Below, in pieces: positions 11,300-24,077 of a stretch of 64,000 nucleotides of DNA (position 1 is the first letter of the stretch; every line of letters begins with the position of its first letter). Both the position numbers and the translations under genes were made by a program. Origin of the DNA: Microvelia longipes (Eukaryota > Arthropoda > Insecta > Hemiptera > Veliidae); assembly GCA_018340805.1 (NCBI GenBank), contig JACMZG010001914.1:50954652-51018651 (forward strand), given 5' to 3'. Below the pieces are notes generated by a model. The model was not told the DNA's origin, did no database searches, and saw only the letters and a list, made by a program, of their open reading frames with translations.

Positions 11300-12260
11300 G
11301 TGAATAAAATAAGCTATTCTCCTTGAGAGTAGAGCCATCTGCTAACGTTCATTTCCACTAGTACTTGGAAATCACCAGCTGGCCCTGCAGGACTTTCGTA
11401 CTAACTAAAACTGCCGGCTGAAACAGCTGACTGGAGTAGACCAGTCCGTTCAACCTACATGTAAGCCGCCTCAAAAAAGGCCTACGACATAGATGCTGAT
11501 CCCTAGGTCAGATAGGTGTTTACGCCCGTCCCTACGGTCCGAAACTTCAACAACTGCGAATCCCTCAATACCTCTAAACCTGATGATGTTGGTTGCTGAA
11601 GTTGATGGTGTTTAGATGACGGCGATGTGTACTTGAAATTGATCCAAACGCTACTGACTCCCAAAGAAAAGTGTCACCCTAAGCGGACCCGTGGCCAATC
11701 GATTCACCTATGGTTCAAGGTTTTCGACGAGCATCATGACGAGCAGTGTAATGAAGACTTAATTACACTTAATAGCACTGCAGCAGTTAAATCATGTAGG
11801 TGGTTGTTTGCCAGAATAAAATTCGTCCTTGACATAGGTTCATGAAAGTTCTGTTAAATTCAACCTTACCATGACCAGGTCTTGCACTGACTAACCCATC
11901 CTGTTACCTAGACTGCTCTCCTTTATAAATGGAAAGGTCAGACCTCTTCAACACATGAACAGGTTTGATACTGACGCAGCCCATCTTACTTGGTGGCTAA
12001 ATTTTAACTAACCTAAATCATTGACACCTTATATCACATGAACCACCGCCTCCACAGATGAACACTAGAGCTGGTTGGAAGGTACTGCAAAAGTAGAGAT
12101 TTGGTGATTGGCTCCGTCTAGATGGCATCTTGAGAGCAGTCAAATAGTCTTAGATCCTACTGAGGATTGAATTAGCACTAAACTTGTTCTTTATTGCTTG
12201 GAGGAACGATAGGTTTAACTTTACAGACTCATAGTCTGTAGAGATGTGTTTCTCTATTTA
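11300..12260 (-). pseudogene. Large-subunit rRNA-like segment, probably mitochondrial origin (numt)
   Basis: This ~950-bp block is clearly less AT-rich than its surroundings. Read on the minus strand, its 3' part contains GTTAGTACGAAAG, matching the sarcin-ricin loop of mitochondrial LSU rRNA. It is preceded by GGCTTACATGTAGGTTGAAC and GGACTGGTCTACTCCAGTC, corresponding to the TTACATGA...GTTCA...CCGG...CCAGG stretch of animal 16S, and by GGATCAGCATC, like the GGATCAGGACATC of 16S. It is followed by AGCTGGTG, as in the closing helices of LSU rRNA. The match weakens toward 12260. It is too diverged to be a working gene copy. A distant nuclear LSU relic or an unrelated repeat remain possible. 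Confidence 0.5.
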
Positions 12261-12304
12261 GCTGTTAAATTAAGGTCACACTTAAATAAGGAAAAATCGG
12301 ATAT

Positions 12305-12470
12305 AGGCTAACATAAAACTTTTCTTAATCTTATCGGCTTTGCTGCGTTTATCCTGACATATTTAGACTCGCTTTACTCGTTCTCAGAATAAGAAGATTT
12401 GATTTTATTACCAATGCAGTAACTATTCCGACTCGATTCACTTACTCTCAGAATGTAAAAATATGATTAA
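12305..12470 (-). mobile_element. Fragment of hairpin-ended 5S repeat family (tail)
   Basis: TTTTCTTAATCTTATCGGCTTTGCTGCGTTTATCC and then GACTCGCTTTACTCGTTCTC align with the conserved family tail. A second GACTCGATTCACTTACTCTC follows at 12430, so the tail motif is partly duplicated. Confidence 0.55.
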
Positions 12471-14036
12471 TTACCGATGACCTGTAAGCTAATTGACCTC
12501 TCTAGTTTTTATAATTTCCTATCAAACATACACAAATTTTATCAGTACTTTTAAGTATTGCTTAGTTTAGAAAATTCAGAATCACGACCGCAATTTGATT
12601 TTTTTCTGGTATTTCTGCTTTAAACCCATTTTATTGTTTACTTATCCGAAAATAATCTTTATTCATCGTGAAAATATGTTGATCCTAAAATGAAATCTTT
12701 TGTTATCTTCTGAAATAGTTAATTTTTGTCAGCTAATTTTTCTTTAAGCTCCCAGAGAAGTAATATATTATAAACCGAAACTGGGTCCTCAGAGGGGAAA
12801 AACAACTAATTTTACACTCGACTAGGTTGGATGTTTGCCACTAATCCCAATTCTCACTCCTCTTCCTTTCCTTTATCTTCCCTTCCAATTGTTAAAATAA
12901 ATATAATACTGTGTCAAGCCCATTGCCTTCAATTAGATTATACTCTATTTGAATCTGACTTTGTGGTGGAGGTGTAAGATAATGTTTAATATTTCGCATC
13001 TTAAAGGTCTTCATCCTAAGTTTAAGTGTGTATCATCACAGTATTTATCATACTGTGATGATAAATATATAGGTATCGTACTATATATTATATACTTAAC
13101 GTTCAATAAAATAAATAAAAATAAAATAAAAATAAAAATTCCTTTATTCCACTAAACATAAATACACTAAACATAAATACTGTATACTTATCGTACTATT
13201 CTTACCAATTATCAGCTTTACTTATTATTGTGGTACCTAAAGTTCTTAAGTAGTTGGTACTTCTTTCCAACGTGTTCCCCGTTAAGAACCAAACAGTCAT
13301 TTAATGTATATTGTCCCTATCTCTCATTAAAGGAGCTTAATGAATTGTAATGAGAACAATTTCGCACAAAGTTTTCAATTAATGTCCACTTTTCTTTACT
13401 TTTTAGCTTCCAAAAACAAAACAAAAATAGTTGGTGTCTTGTCTGTTAGTATGTTTGGATGTATGACCAATCCCTTGCATACATGGTAAATGCCAAATGG
13501 TTTGATAGAATCAGATAAATTCTGATTCTACACTCTACTAAATTCAGATGCCACAAAATTCAAGTTCTTAGATAGGAAGAACTGGCTTTAAACGATATCC
13601 AAAGTGGAGAATTAGAATAGCGTACACATTAAACTGTCAAAAACATTTTTTGCTAAACTTTTTGAAAAAGAAGAGATTATGAAACTATTTCTTAATACTT
13701 TCTGAAGTAGTAGTCTGAGTCTAATTCGACCTTAACTTCATATCAGTGCAGTCCTCAACATGTTAAAATGTATCATATTTAGAACTGAGATTAAATAATA
13801 TGCCATGAACATAACATCACGGTGATCAGGTGCTGTTGAGCTGAGATCAATATTTGACGACTTGTTATGTTCATAATTAGAACCAAAAAACTACCACGGT
13901 CTTATATAATTTTTTTATGATTCCGAACATAATACTTATAAACGAATTATTTATATAAGTCTAAGGATTGGGATGAATGATGAATCACCATCATCAATCA
14001 AAAAAGGAGAATAAGTTTGTGTTATGACTGTTTCAG
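12471..14036. other. AT-rich sequence upstream of the Beat signal-peptide exon
   Basis: No supported gene. It holds a perfect hairpin (ATCATCACAGTAT/ATACTGTGATGAT) at about 13033-13064. I could not locate a promoter or a 5' untranslated exon of the downstream gene. Confidence 0.4.
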
Positions 14037-14046
14037 GTTGGTCAGG

Positions 14047-14101
14047 ATGGCTCCAGTGATGCTCCTTTGGCTCATCGTTATCATCCTCAATTACACTCAG
14101 G
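14047..14101 (+). CDS. Beat-family gene, signal-peptide exon
   Basis: The ATG opens the peptide MAPVMLLWLIVIILNYTQ, a classic hydrophobic secretion signal of 18 codons plus one base. It ends at CAGG/GTATAA, a good splice donor, leaving phase 1. A plausible acceptor, TGACTGTTTCAG, lies at 14025-14036, so this may be the second exon with a short 5' leader (14037-14046). The single leftover G joins in frame with the first two bases of the Ig exon at 36227 to give Val. The pairing is inferred from the matching phase, the same strand and the logic that a Beat protein needs a signal peptide before its Ig domain. The intron would be 22,125 bp. What argues against it is only the distance and the short exon. 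Confidence 0.65.
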
Positions 14102-15030
14102 GTATAAAACATTGTCACTATTAATTAAGAATTGCTTTAATAGAATTTTTAAATTAAGATCTCTTTAGATACACATGCATTAAAATATGGCATAAAAGGA
14201 TAGCTTGAAAAGAAGTTTGGTCTTATTCATTAGGTCATGTCCTCCTTCTCCTCAATACTACTTTCAACTCTTCTCTCCCTTCCCTATTAAATTTATGACT
14301 TAGACATAAAGCAGTTTGAGCTAGTATAATTCACTGCGAACTGCACTGTCATTATAAATAATAAATATACAAACATTTTGCGAACTTATACGGATACAGA
14401 CTCCTGCGTGTGTTGTTTAATAGCCATGTCATAGAAGAAAATGAGGAAAGAGTGAGGAGTTAGAAAGAGAAAAGTGAATAAAGGTAAAGAACGTAATAGA
14501 ATAACTTCTCGCTAAATTTAAAGTGAGTTTCACCACTTACGTGCATGTGTTTTAAAGCGAGTTTCACCATTTATGCGTATGTGTTTTAGATAGGATTTGA
14601 ATAAAGAATACACCGATAACCCATTCATTTTTGTTTTAAACATTGAAGTATTGTCGAACTTTAATTTTTCTTAACTAAAATATATCTGGATTATAGATCA
14701 AACAACACTGATAAGGTTAAGTTTTGTTTTAGATTAAGATAAAAAGTTTTGGATAATGGTTAATACAAAATGTTTAAGGTTTTAGGCTTAGTTAGACAGT
14801 TTTAGATAATATGCTATACAATACTGTTTGGGTTTGTAAAGGCTAACGCAAAGATTTATCGCGTTAAAAATAATTTTAACGCTCAAAAAAACTAATTTTT
14901 GAGTTATATTTATTTGACATTTGAGGTACGATGTTGAAATAAAAGGAATCGAAAATATTTCTTATTGCGTTTTTAATTTATTTTAAAATGAAATTACAAA
15001 TTTTAAGTCTCTGCAATCATGCCAGGTACA

Positions 15031-16776
15031 TAAAGGCTGTACCGCAACACTATCAGACCAAAAGTTATCTATTGCAAACTAAGCTAGGCTGTACGCAACA
15101 CTATCAGCCCAAAAGGTTATCTATAGCGAACTAAGCTAGCCTGTAGCGCAGCACTATCAGCCCAAAAGTTATCCATTGCAAACTAAGCTAGGCTGTAGCG
15201 CAACACTATCATCCCAAAATTATCTATTGCAAACTAAGCTGTAGCGCTGCTAGCCTAAGCGCAGCACATTAGCCAAAATTATCTATTGCAAACTAAGCTA
15301 GGCTGTAGCGCAACACTATCTCCCAAAAGTATTCTATGCAAACTAAGCTAGGCTGTAGCGCAGCACTATTAGCCCAAAAGTTATCTATTGCAAACTAAGC
15401 TAGGCTGTAGCGCAGCACTATTAGCCCAAAAGTTATCTATTGCAAACTAAGCTAGGCTGTAGCGCAACACTATCATCCCAAAAGTTATCTATTGCAAACT
15501 AAGGTTATCTATTGCAAACTAAGCTAGGCTGTAGCGCAGCACAATTAGCCCAAAAGTTACTATATGCAAACTATAGCGCACTATTTACCCAAAAGTTATC
15601 TATTGCAAACTAAGATAGCTGTAGCGCAACACTATCATCCCAAAAGTTATCTATTGCAAACTAAGCTAGCTGTAGCGCAGCACTATAGCCCAAAAGTTAT
15701 CTATTGCAACTAAAGCTAAGCTATTCCCAAAGCAAACTAAGTAGGTATATTAGCCCAAAAGTTATCTATTGCAAACTAAGCTAGCCTGTAGCGCAGCACT
15801 ATTAGCCCAAAAGTTATCTATTGCAAACTAAGCTAGGCTGTAGCGCAGCACTATTAGCCCAAGTTACTATTGCAAACTAAGCTAGCTTATATCATCCCAA
15901 AAGTTATCTATTGCAAACTAAGCTAGCCTGTAGCGCAGCACTATTATCCCAAAATTATCTATTGCAAACTAAGCTAGCTGTAGCAACACTATTACCCAAA
16001 AGTTATCTATTGCAAAACTAAGCTAGCTGTAGCGCAACACTATCATCCCAAAAGTTATCTATGCAAACTAAGCTAGCTGTAGCGCAGCACTATCAGCCCA
16101 AAAGTTATCTATTGCAAACTAAGCTAGCTGTAGCGCAGCACCCCAAAAGTTATCTATTGCAAACTAAGCTAGCTGTAGCGCAACACTATCAGCCCAAAAG
16201 TTATCTATTGCAAACTAAGCTAGGCTGTAGCGCAGCACTATTAGCCCAAAAGTTATCTATAGCGAACTAAGCTAGCCTGTAGCGCAGCACTATTAGCCCA
16301 AAAGTTACTATTGCAAACTAAGCTAGGCTGTAGCGCAACACTATTAGCCCAAAAGTTATCTATGCAACTAAGCTAGCCTGTAGCGCAGCACTATTAGCCC
16401 AAAAGGTTATCTATTGCAAACTAAGCTAGAGCGCAGCACTATTAGCCCAAAAGTTATCTACGAACTAAGCTAGCCTGTAGCGCAGCACTATTAGCCCAAA
16501 AGTTATCTATTGCAAACTAAGCTAGCTGTAGCGCACCTATTAGCCCAAAAGTTATCTATTGCAAACTAAGCTAGGCTGTAGCGCAGCACTATTAGCCCAA
16601 AAGTTATCTATAGCGAACTAAGCTAGCCTGTAGCGCAGCACTATTAGCCCAAAAGTTATCTATTGCAAACTAAGCTAGCAGCGCAACATATCAGCTTATC
16701 TATGCACTAAGCTAAGCGCAGCACTATTAGCCCAAAAGTTATCTATAGCGAACTAAGCTAGCCTGTAGCGCAGCAC
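15031..16776. repeat. 52-bp tandem satellite, about 33 copies
   Basis: The unit runs from GCAAACTAAGCTAGGCTGTA through GCGCAGCACTATTAGCCC to AAAAGTTATCTATT. Two variant types interleave: one with TTGCAAACTAAGCTAGGC and ACACTATCATCCC, the other with TAGCGAACTAAGCTAGCC and GCACTATTAGCCC. Many units carry 1-15 bp deletions, clustered near 15240, 15560, 15700 and 16690. The core CTAGC/GCTAG and TAGCGC are partly self-complementary. An ORF across 16061-16270 is just the repeat read through and is not a gene. Confidence 0.95.
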
Positions 16777-18100
16777 AGTTTGTTGGTTACACTTAGTATG
16801 TTCACACAGCATCATACTAAATACTCGCGGGTCTACGCTTTAAGAACCTTGCGGAGGGAATTCAGTCGGATACGCTAGAACTTCGGATACAGTTTTGATC
16901 GAATACGCTGTATGTACCGCCTCTCTCTCTATAATTAGAATATAATCTCAATTTAATTAAATTTATTACTTTGTTTAGAACTTTTTTATAACCTAAGGGA
17001 ATTTTCACAATAAAGCGCAATTTTGCGGTATTAGTTATGACATTATCTGACTCAAATGACTTAAAAAATATGATGCAAGAACCAGATCGTATTCAAGCCG
17101 TACGGAACGCGATCACATGTTATTCGCGTAGTAATTACGTAGTAATTGATAACAGAAGGGTATTGCATAAAAACTCCTGAAAAGTTGATTTTATCTAACA
17201 ATTTATGAAATAATATGTATAACTATTGCATCGATTTATTAATCAGTTGGTTGATAAATCGTTTTGTCAATAAATTTGTTGAATCGAATCCACCCATTGG
17301 CTTTGAATTACGAATTACTACTTAGAATAATGTATGGCTTCTGCCTCCTTCTTTCTCTGATAAGATAATTTAATCCAATCCCGCTGAGAATGCTCTATCA
17401 ATGTGCATATCTAGCACACAATTTGCAAATTCTGTCTAATATATTCATATTATAGTAATAATTAGCCCTAAAAACATTATGTACTGTATGTTATTCGAGA
17501 TAATCAAATTATCATAATAATTTATGCAACAGAATCATAATGCTGTTAAATATTATCCATATTTATATTTCTCGTATGGTTATTATAAAATTAGCATATA
17601 GTTTCAAATTATGGATTATATGCGTAATATTCAAATCCTAAATATTTACCTAAGATGTATCTTACATTTAACTTGTTTTTCATCTAACTACTACCTGTGA
17701 AACATCTTTTAATATCCTTAAAAAATCATCGAAAAGTTGGAGTTTTAGAAAATAACTCATTTAGTAGAGTTATGGATTCAGAATTCATCAAGGAATATTT
17801 TTGATTTAAAGAAATTTCGATAATAAATTTTGTAATGGAACAACTCCCCACCCCACTACTATTTGGTTTAGAGTGTACCTCTAATATAAAATTCCTCGAA
17901 ACGATGTAAAATTTTGTTTTTATTATTTTTATCACGTAAAAATTTTATTTCCCAAAGTATGGCTCTTAATTTTTATCTAAAACGCACAAAATTTAACTTA
18001 TTATTAGTATATTATTACCTTTTCTTAAAACAAAAAATGTGAGTTTAGTTCTTAATTTGTATATACTTTTTTGTAAGATTGAATTTTATACTTTCTTGGT
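16777..18100. other. No gene recognised
   Basis: Immediately after the satellite comes a less AT-rich stretch (16785-16925) with TTCACACAGCATCATAC and several TACGCT repeats. It faintly resembles 41070-41465 and may be a decayed DNA transposon. The rest is AT-rich and featureless. Confidence 0.35.
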
Positions 18101-18104
18101 TAAG

Positions 18105-18190
18105 CACTGGTGATAGACTGTTTACGCTAAAGCTGGCTGTTAAAGCTGCCTTTGTCATTATACTTTAATATGAGTGGAGAGACTTGTTTC
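18105..18190 (+). mobile_element. Possible Penelope-like element terminus
   Basis: CACTGGTGATAGACTG, then AAAGCTGGCTGTTAAAGCTG, then AATATGAGTGGAGAGACTTG resembles the segment at 47990-48080 (CACTGATGATGACCG, AAAAGTCGGC, AATGAGTGGAGAGAC) and the end of the PLE near 46320. It is a fragment only. Confidence 0.45.
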
Positions 18191-18700
18191 TTATTTTCCC
18201 TTAAAAAAGAGAGTTCCTCGCACATAATATTAAATTTTAAAACGCGCTAGTCACATCAGCGTATGCGTATAAACTTTTGAGTCTCTACGAAAAAATATTT
18301 GTGACAGAGCAATTTGGACAAAACAAAAAAAGGAAAGGTAGCAGAACCCCTTAATTGCAATTGCTAAAAGCAACTTTATTAGATTTACTGTGAATCTATT
18401 ATATTTCTGTGAATCTATAATAATACTATCTATATTGAAAATGTTCGTGACTGTAGTTACGTTTAGAGTTTTCTTTATTTAGTTTTTTATTAAAAAATAT
18501 CCGACAGTATTGTCGTGTATAGAATAAGCAATGAGTTCCGTATTGATAAAATCTATGATGTATTATTGTATTTTTATTTGCTTTTCCTTCAATTTTTCTT
18601 TTGTAGTCAATATTCGGAATGTCTTTTTATGAACCTAGTCGTCTTCCGTCACCCTGCGTTTATAAATTATTTTATAGTGTAGGAAATAATAAAGTAATAT

Positions 18701-19235
18701 CCAGTCCGGTAGCTCTGCTTTAGAGTTCTCGCCTTTCGAACTGTAGGTTAAGAGTTCAAATAAAGCCCAGGGAGGAACTCAATATGAGGTTATTCCTCGT
18801 TCCATACAGAAGGTTTTGAATTCAAGACCTGGTAAAGAATTATTTTGTTTACACTGACGTCAAGGTTGCTAGAGTTCTCAGTTGAGTGGCGCTAGACTAG
18901 CCAGAGCGGCGAACCTAGCTAGAGTCTGGTGACGATTGATGAGCTGATGAAATTGGTGAGACTGGTTGACTAGTCTCACTTGGTTTGGCAAGTGAGACTA
19001 ATGTGATCAGAGAAGCAAGTAAGAACAGATGAACTAAGCACACTATGAACTAGTAGTTGGTGCTAGCCAGAGCGGCAAGCCTAGCCAGAGTGTAGCTGGT
19101 ATATATAATCGATGAATTCCGAGACTGGTTGGGCTAAATGAACTAGTCATATGTGTCGCCATGTAAGGAAAGTGTGCTTCCTAGATAATTGATTTTGAAA
19201 CAAACTTTAGGTTGAATTAGTTAAGTGAGGAAAAA
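18701..19235 (+). mobile_element. tRNA-derived SINE, copy 1 (short form)
   Basis: The head is tRNA-like: CCGGTAGCTCTGCTTTAGAG (box A region), CTCGCCTTTCGAACTG, and a decayed box B GAGTTCAAATAA. The body contains CTCAATATGAGGTTAT, TAGCCAGAGCGG (twice) and GTGAGACTAATGTGATCAGA. All of these are shared with the minus-strand copy at 43462-44367. Relative to that copy about 330 bp are absent between the head and the CACTGAC segment near 18855. Confidence 0.75.
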
Positions 19236-21240
19236 GCTATTATAACTACAGGTTTGAGCGTTAAAAAAATAAAATAATACATCATGTCGTCGTACATTTA
19301 ATGAAAATTTGCAATTAGTTGTAGTTAAAATGGGTTTTAATGTAAGCTATAACTTTTGACACATGTGAAATGAATGCAATGTCTCTATGTTGTAGTATTT
19401 TTCTTTTAGTTGTTACAAAAGTTTCAACTAATTGTAACTAGATTAGCTGTAGTGTCATTACGTTTTTAATTACTGTTCCTCGTTTATAACGTAGGTAAGA
19501 TTGATAACTTATTGTGTTTACACTAAAAACCCGATACAGAGAATTCACATGTATGATATTTTGGAGATGTTCTTTAAGGTTTACTAGGCGGTTTTCACAT
19601 AATAATCTCTCTAGATGTGTGTGTGTGTATGTATGATATCATCATAGTTTTTAGAGTGATTGCGCTAAAAAGATGAACTGTAGTTGAAAACAGCCTCTCG
19701 CCAAATGTCTATTTTGAACTAAACAAAATACTTTTAGAGGCGTGACAAAAGCATAAGTACGGTAATTTAAATCAAAATTTAATATATCCCTGGTAGAATA
19801 TTGCGTTTTTAAGATTTATTCTACTTGTGTCATGCCTTTCAATGATTTTAATCCTACAATTATTTCATTATTCAACAATCCTTGGTTTTTTAAAATCCTC
19901 TTCCTTCTTGTTTGTTGGTATTTTGATTGGTATACTCTAACCAAACCAATCTATCGGTTATGCATCGATTCATTGTGGTTCCAGTCTTGCAGAAAAGGGT
20001 TGCGCAAACTTTAAAACTCCGAGGATCCTAAGTTTAGTAACTAAGTAAATTAAGTAGCTAAGTAAACTAAGTTGTGTAGAATTGATTTAGGTCTAAATTT
20101 AGGGACTATTTTCATTCAAGTTTGTGTCTAAAACTTAGGTTTAAGTTTTTCTAATTTTCGATAGATGGTTGTAACTAAATGCCAATTTTTACCATATGAA
20201 TGTTTGATATAACTTCAAGGAAAGAATATGGTTATCATCAGAATATGGTAATCACCTAATTTTATATTAGAGTACGTATTCGGACTGAGATGTTACTTTT
20301 TTATCTATAAATAGTAAATCAATGACTAATTTTCCTGCCTTCTGTAGATAAAGTATTCATATTGAAGTGTGTTAAATTTCTTTTACCCTTTAGTAATTAA
20401 ATAAATGAAAAGAAAGCTATCATTTATTTATTCAAATTCATTCCTTTGAAATTATCTATTGAAATTTAAAAAAGCATTTTCCAAGTCTAAATGGATTTTC
20501 TATTAGTTCAATATTCTAAAATTTTACCTTTAACGTTTAATACCTTTAATTATTAACAAGACATAGTCTTTTGCTTTTGAACCATCAAGAAGTCAAAAGA
20601 ATTAAAAAATATCCACTTTCAAAGATTAGCAGAATGGTGGTATCGACAAAAGCATTTGTTGTAAAGGACCTTCTGTGTTTTACTAAACTTAGGATACTAA
20701 AGATAGGACTGTTTTTATTTAAACTTAAAGATAAAATAGAATAGACTAAAGGGATCCCGGGTCTAGTGTCAGAATATAGGTTAATATTTAGATAGGGCTC
20801 TAGAAAAACACATTCTATCTCGGAATAAAGGTCTTCTAAAACTTTCAAAGAGGTCTAAAAGGTTAAAAGAGAAAGAATTAAGGCTGTACGTGTGTCTAGA
20901 GAACAAACGGATTTATCTTGAAATATTCAGAGATTGTTTCTCGACAATAGCCGTGCTGGACGATTCGAGATAACGGCTCGGGGCATTTTATTCAGATCAT
21001 TCGTAGAATGAAAAGTATTTGGTTTGATTAGAAATAATATGGAAAATTATATTTAGTGTTCTTTTTTGGAGGGATATAGTGATTGAACCTGTTTCTTTTA
21101 TAGGGTTTTATAGGGGTTTTTTATAGGGTTTGATTATATTCATTCCCGTATAACTTGGCACCTCATTTACATATAATAATCTAAAATGGAATGCATCTTA
21201 AAAATAAAATAACTTTTAGATAAGATTTCAAATTTGCAAT
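19236..21240. other. AT-rich intron sequence, nothing recognised
   Basis: Contains TTATTTTTTA-type low complexity and short ORFs without any recognisable domain. Confidence 0.45.
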
Positions 21241-21705
21241 TCTTCTGCCTGACTATAGTTATGTGATTTTTCTGCTGTAGATTTGTGATTCTTCTGCTGT
21301 AGATCTGTGATTCTTCTGCCTGCCTGTAGATTTGTGATTCTTCTGCCTGACTATAGTTATGTGATTTTTCTGCCTGTAGATTTGTGATTCTTCTGCCTGA
21401 CTATAGTTATGATTTTTCTGCCTGATATAGTTATTAGATTTGATTCTTCTGCCTGTAGATTTGTGATTCTCTGCCGTAGATTTGTGATTCTTCTGCCTGA
21501 CTATAGGTTATGTGATTATTCTGCTGACTATAGTTATGTGATTATTCTGCCTGACTATAGTTATGTGATTTTTCTGCCTGTAGATTTGTGATTCTTCTGC
21601 TGACTGTAGATTTGTGATTCTTCTGCCTGCCTGTAGTTTTGTAATTCTTCTGCCTGTAGATTTGTGATTCTTCTGCCTGATAATAGTTTTGTGATTCTTC
21701 AGCCC
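21241..21705. repeat. Tandem repeat with two alternating unit types (23 and 27 bp)
   Basis: All units begin GATTCTTCTGCCTG or GATTTTTCTGCCTG. They continue either as TAGATTTGT (23 bp) or ACTATAGTTATGT (27 bp). About 18-19 units are present, in irregular order with small deletions. Confidence 0.95.
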
Positions 21706-23888
21706 AATATAAACATATATTCAGTTAAAATGTAAGTATTAATTAAGTTAAAAGCTATTAATAATAAGTGTAGGTTCTTTTAGCTATTTTATATGTTAAA
21801 AGAGGGGTTTGAGGTTGTGCCTTTGAACCGGTGGTTTTGGGATCGCAACCCTAGATGTGCTTTCAGTTTTAACTATAATCATTGGCGATTAACTTTGATA
21901 CTTAGATTTGAATATTAAATTGAGCACAATAGATTAAAACATATCATCTGAAATTGTATTCTGCTGTAACATGATGAAAAAAATTACAAAAGATTTTGGT
22001 AAAAACGTTATGAAATCTGAAACTTTACTTTTTAACGTATCGACTTCACAGTACTTTTATTGTTCGGTTTATTCATTGGACTTTAGATATACACTCGTTA
22101 TGTTTACTCAGGACATTATTTATACGCCGTAATTTGGACTACTATGAAGCTAGCCAAGGGGTACGGGTTTTTTGGAATGGGGGTGGACAAAATGTTTTGA
22201 GCATGGTACTGAGGAGGCAGGATCCACCTAGAATTGATACATCGTTCGTACACCCAGATCGATTTTATGAACAGATGGAAATGATTCATCCACTGTGATA
22301 TCTCTGTCCTCTGCACACGTTATACGACTTAAATTAAAGGAAGCTAATTCAAATATTATGGTCTAATTACCATGGCATTCATGCTGGAACAAATGCATTT
22401 TGCATTTAAAAGAAAACAATTCAAAAAGCAAAAACGTTTTGTGAAGCAAAAGAGATTCTGTAAGCTGCAATTTGTAAAGTAAAAGAAATATGTAAAGCTC
22501 GGCTCGGACCGACAGTCTTAAGGAGGTCATCTAAAAGATCTCTCTAATGCAGATTGAAAACAGACTGAAAATTACCACTCTCAGCTGGCATTGGACCAAA
22601 GTCGTCTTGATTAAATGTATTGACTTCAATTTCCTCTGTTTGATAGATTTATAACTTATAATGTTGGAAACGAGTTCTAATCATCAAGTTTGTCATTAAA
22701 AATACAATATCTACTATGTATCAGGATTTTAATTAACCTTCATTGGCATGAAGGGTCTTTGAATGCAATTTGAAATCCTCTATTATAAATAATGAAAATA
22801 AAAATCCTGTTGATTAAACCATGACAGACTATTACACACTATGCAAACACTTACTAAAAATTTGATTTCATCGACAAAGGTAATACAAATTTAATGAGAG
22901 TGTTGTTAATTAATTTATATCACGTGGGAGTTACATCATCCAACAACGAACCTGGTATCTACTACAAACACAAGATATTGATTTAATTTATTACTTTTTA
23001 AGACAAATAAACTAGTTAATTAAATAAATTTACTTTTAAATTTAATTAGAACAGTTTAATTACAGTTTTTTCTCTGTTTTTCTTTTAAGAAATTAAAAGA
23101 AAACAAATCAAAGAGGTTTGTTTAAAATTCAAGACCTAAGTAAACGGGATTAAAAAGGAAATGACAATTTCAATTTTTAATAAGTTAACCTATAAATATA
23201 GGGCAATTTAATTAAAAAGGTATTTTTTATTATTAAAAAATAATTTTAATTTAAATAAAATGTCTATAAAACGTGACTTGAAAGAAAAATAGCTTTAAGA
23301 AGAAACTCACCCGTTGTATAACTAATCTTTTTTACCTTTGACTAGGTATTTGTGAAAATTATTTCTTTTTAGCCAGAAATTACTCGAATCCAAATAGACT
23401 ATATTTTTTAGATAAAAAAATGTCTACTTATAGAGGCCGACAAAAAAATATGATATAAATGAGGATTGTATGATATAAATATGATATAAAAAGGAAAAAA
23501 CAAAAAAACGCGTGTATCAAATAAAAAAAAATTATAAAGCAGGAGGTATCTTTTGAATATTATTTGTTAAGAAATTGATACCTACTTATGTATGTATTAA
23601 TAAAGAATTGTTGTTTAAAAAAATTGTGCTAGTGTCATTTGAAAAATGAGGGAGGATATAGTCAGGTTCGATAAAGACCTTATATCACCGATCATAACCT
23701 ACGTGAAGATGGTGAACCAACAACTGGTGGACTGCAGCGCTGGGTGGCCACTACGGACAAATGAGGAACTTAAGAATTAAATTCGCCTGATAATCCCGCC
23801 TTTTTAGTGATTCCACACGTACTCTATTAAATTTATTCATTTTATATTTCACATTTATAACGAAAATAATTTTATAAATCGTTGTTTT
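21706..23888. other. AT-rich intron sequence, nothing recognised
   Basis: No gene, RNA or clear repeat that I can support. Confidence 0.45.
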
Positions 23889-23889
23889 T

Positions 23890-24077
23890 ACTTTTCTTCA
23901 TTTATACCCTAGGTATATAGAAAAATTATCCGAAGACGATGCGAGTCCAAATACGTGTTGCAGTATAAATGTAACAACTTATATATTTTGAGAACGAGCG
24001 AAGCGAGTACGAAGTAGGGGGGATGAGCGTAGCAAATCCAATATGATGAGGAAAAGGTCCGAGGTAGCCCGTACCCA
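23890..24077 (+). mobile_element. Hairpin-ended 5S repeat family, heavily deleted copy
   Basis: The head CTTTTCTTCATTTATACCCT and the arm GGTATATAGAAAAA are followed after only about 60 bp by the tail (GAACGAGCGAAGCGAGTACG, GGATGAGCGTAGCAAATCC, GAGGTAGCCCGTACCC). The central ~500 bp, including the 5S-like part, is gone, yet both ends remain. Confidence 0.8.

Noticed and set aside
16061..16270. 69-codon ORF with the repeated peptide QTKLAVAQHYQPKSYLL
   Set aside because: It is the 52-bp satellite read through where units happen to be 51 or 48 bp; no start context and no conservation of frame in the other units.
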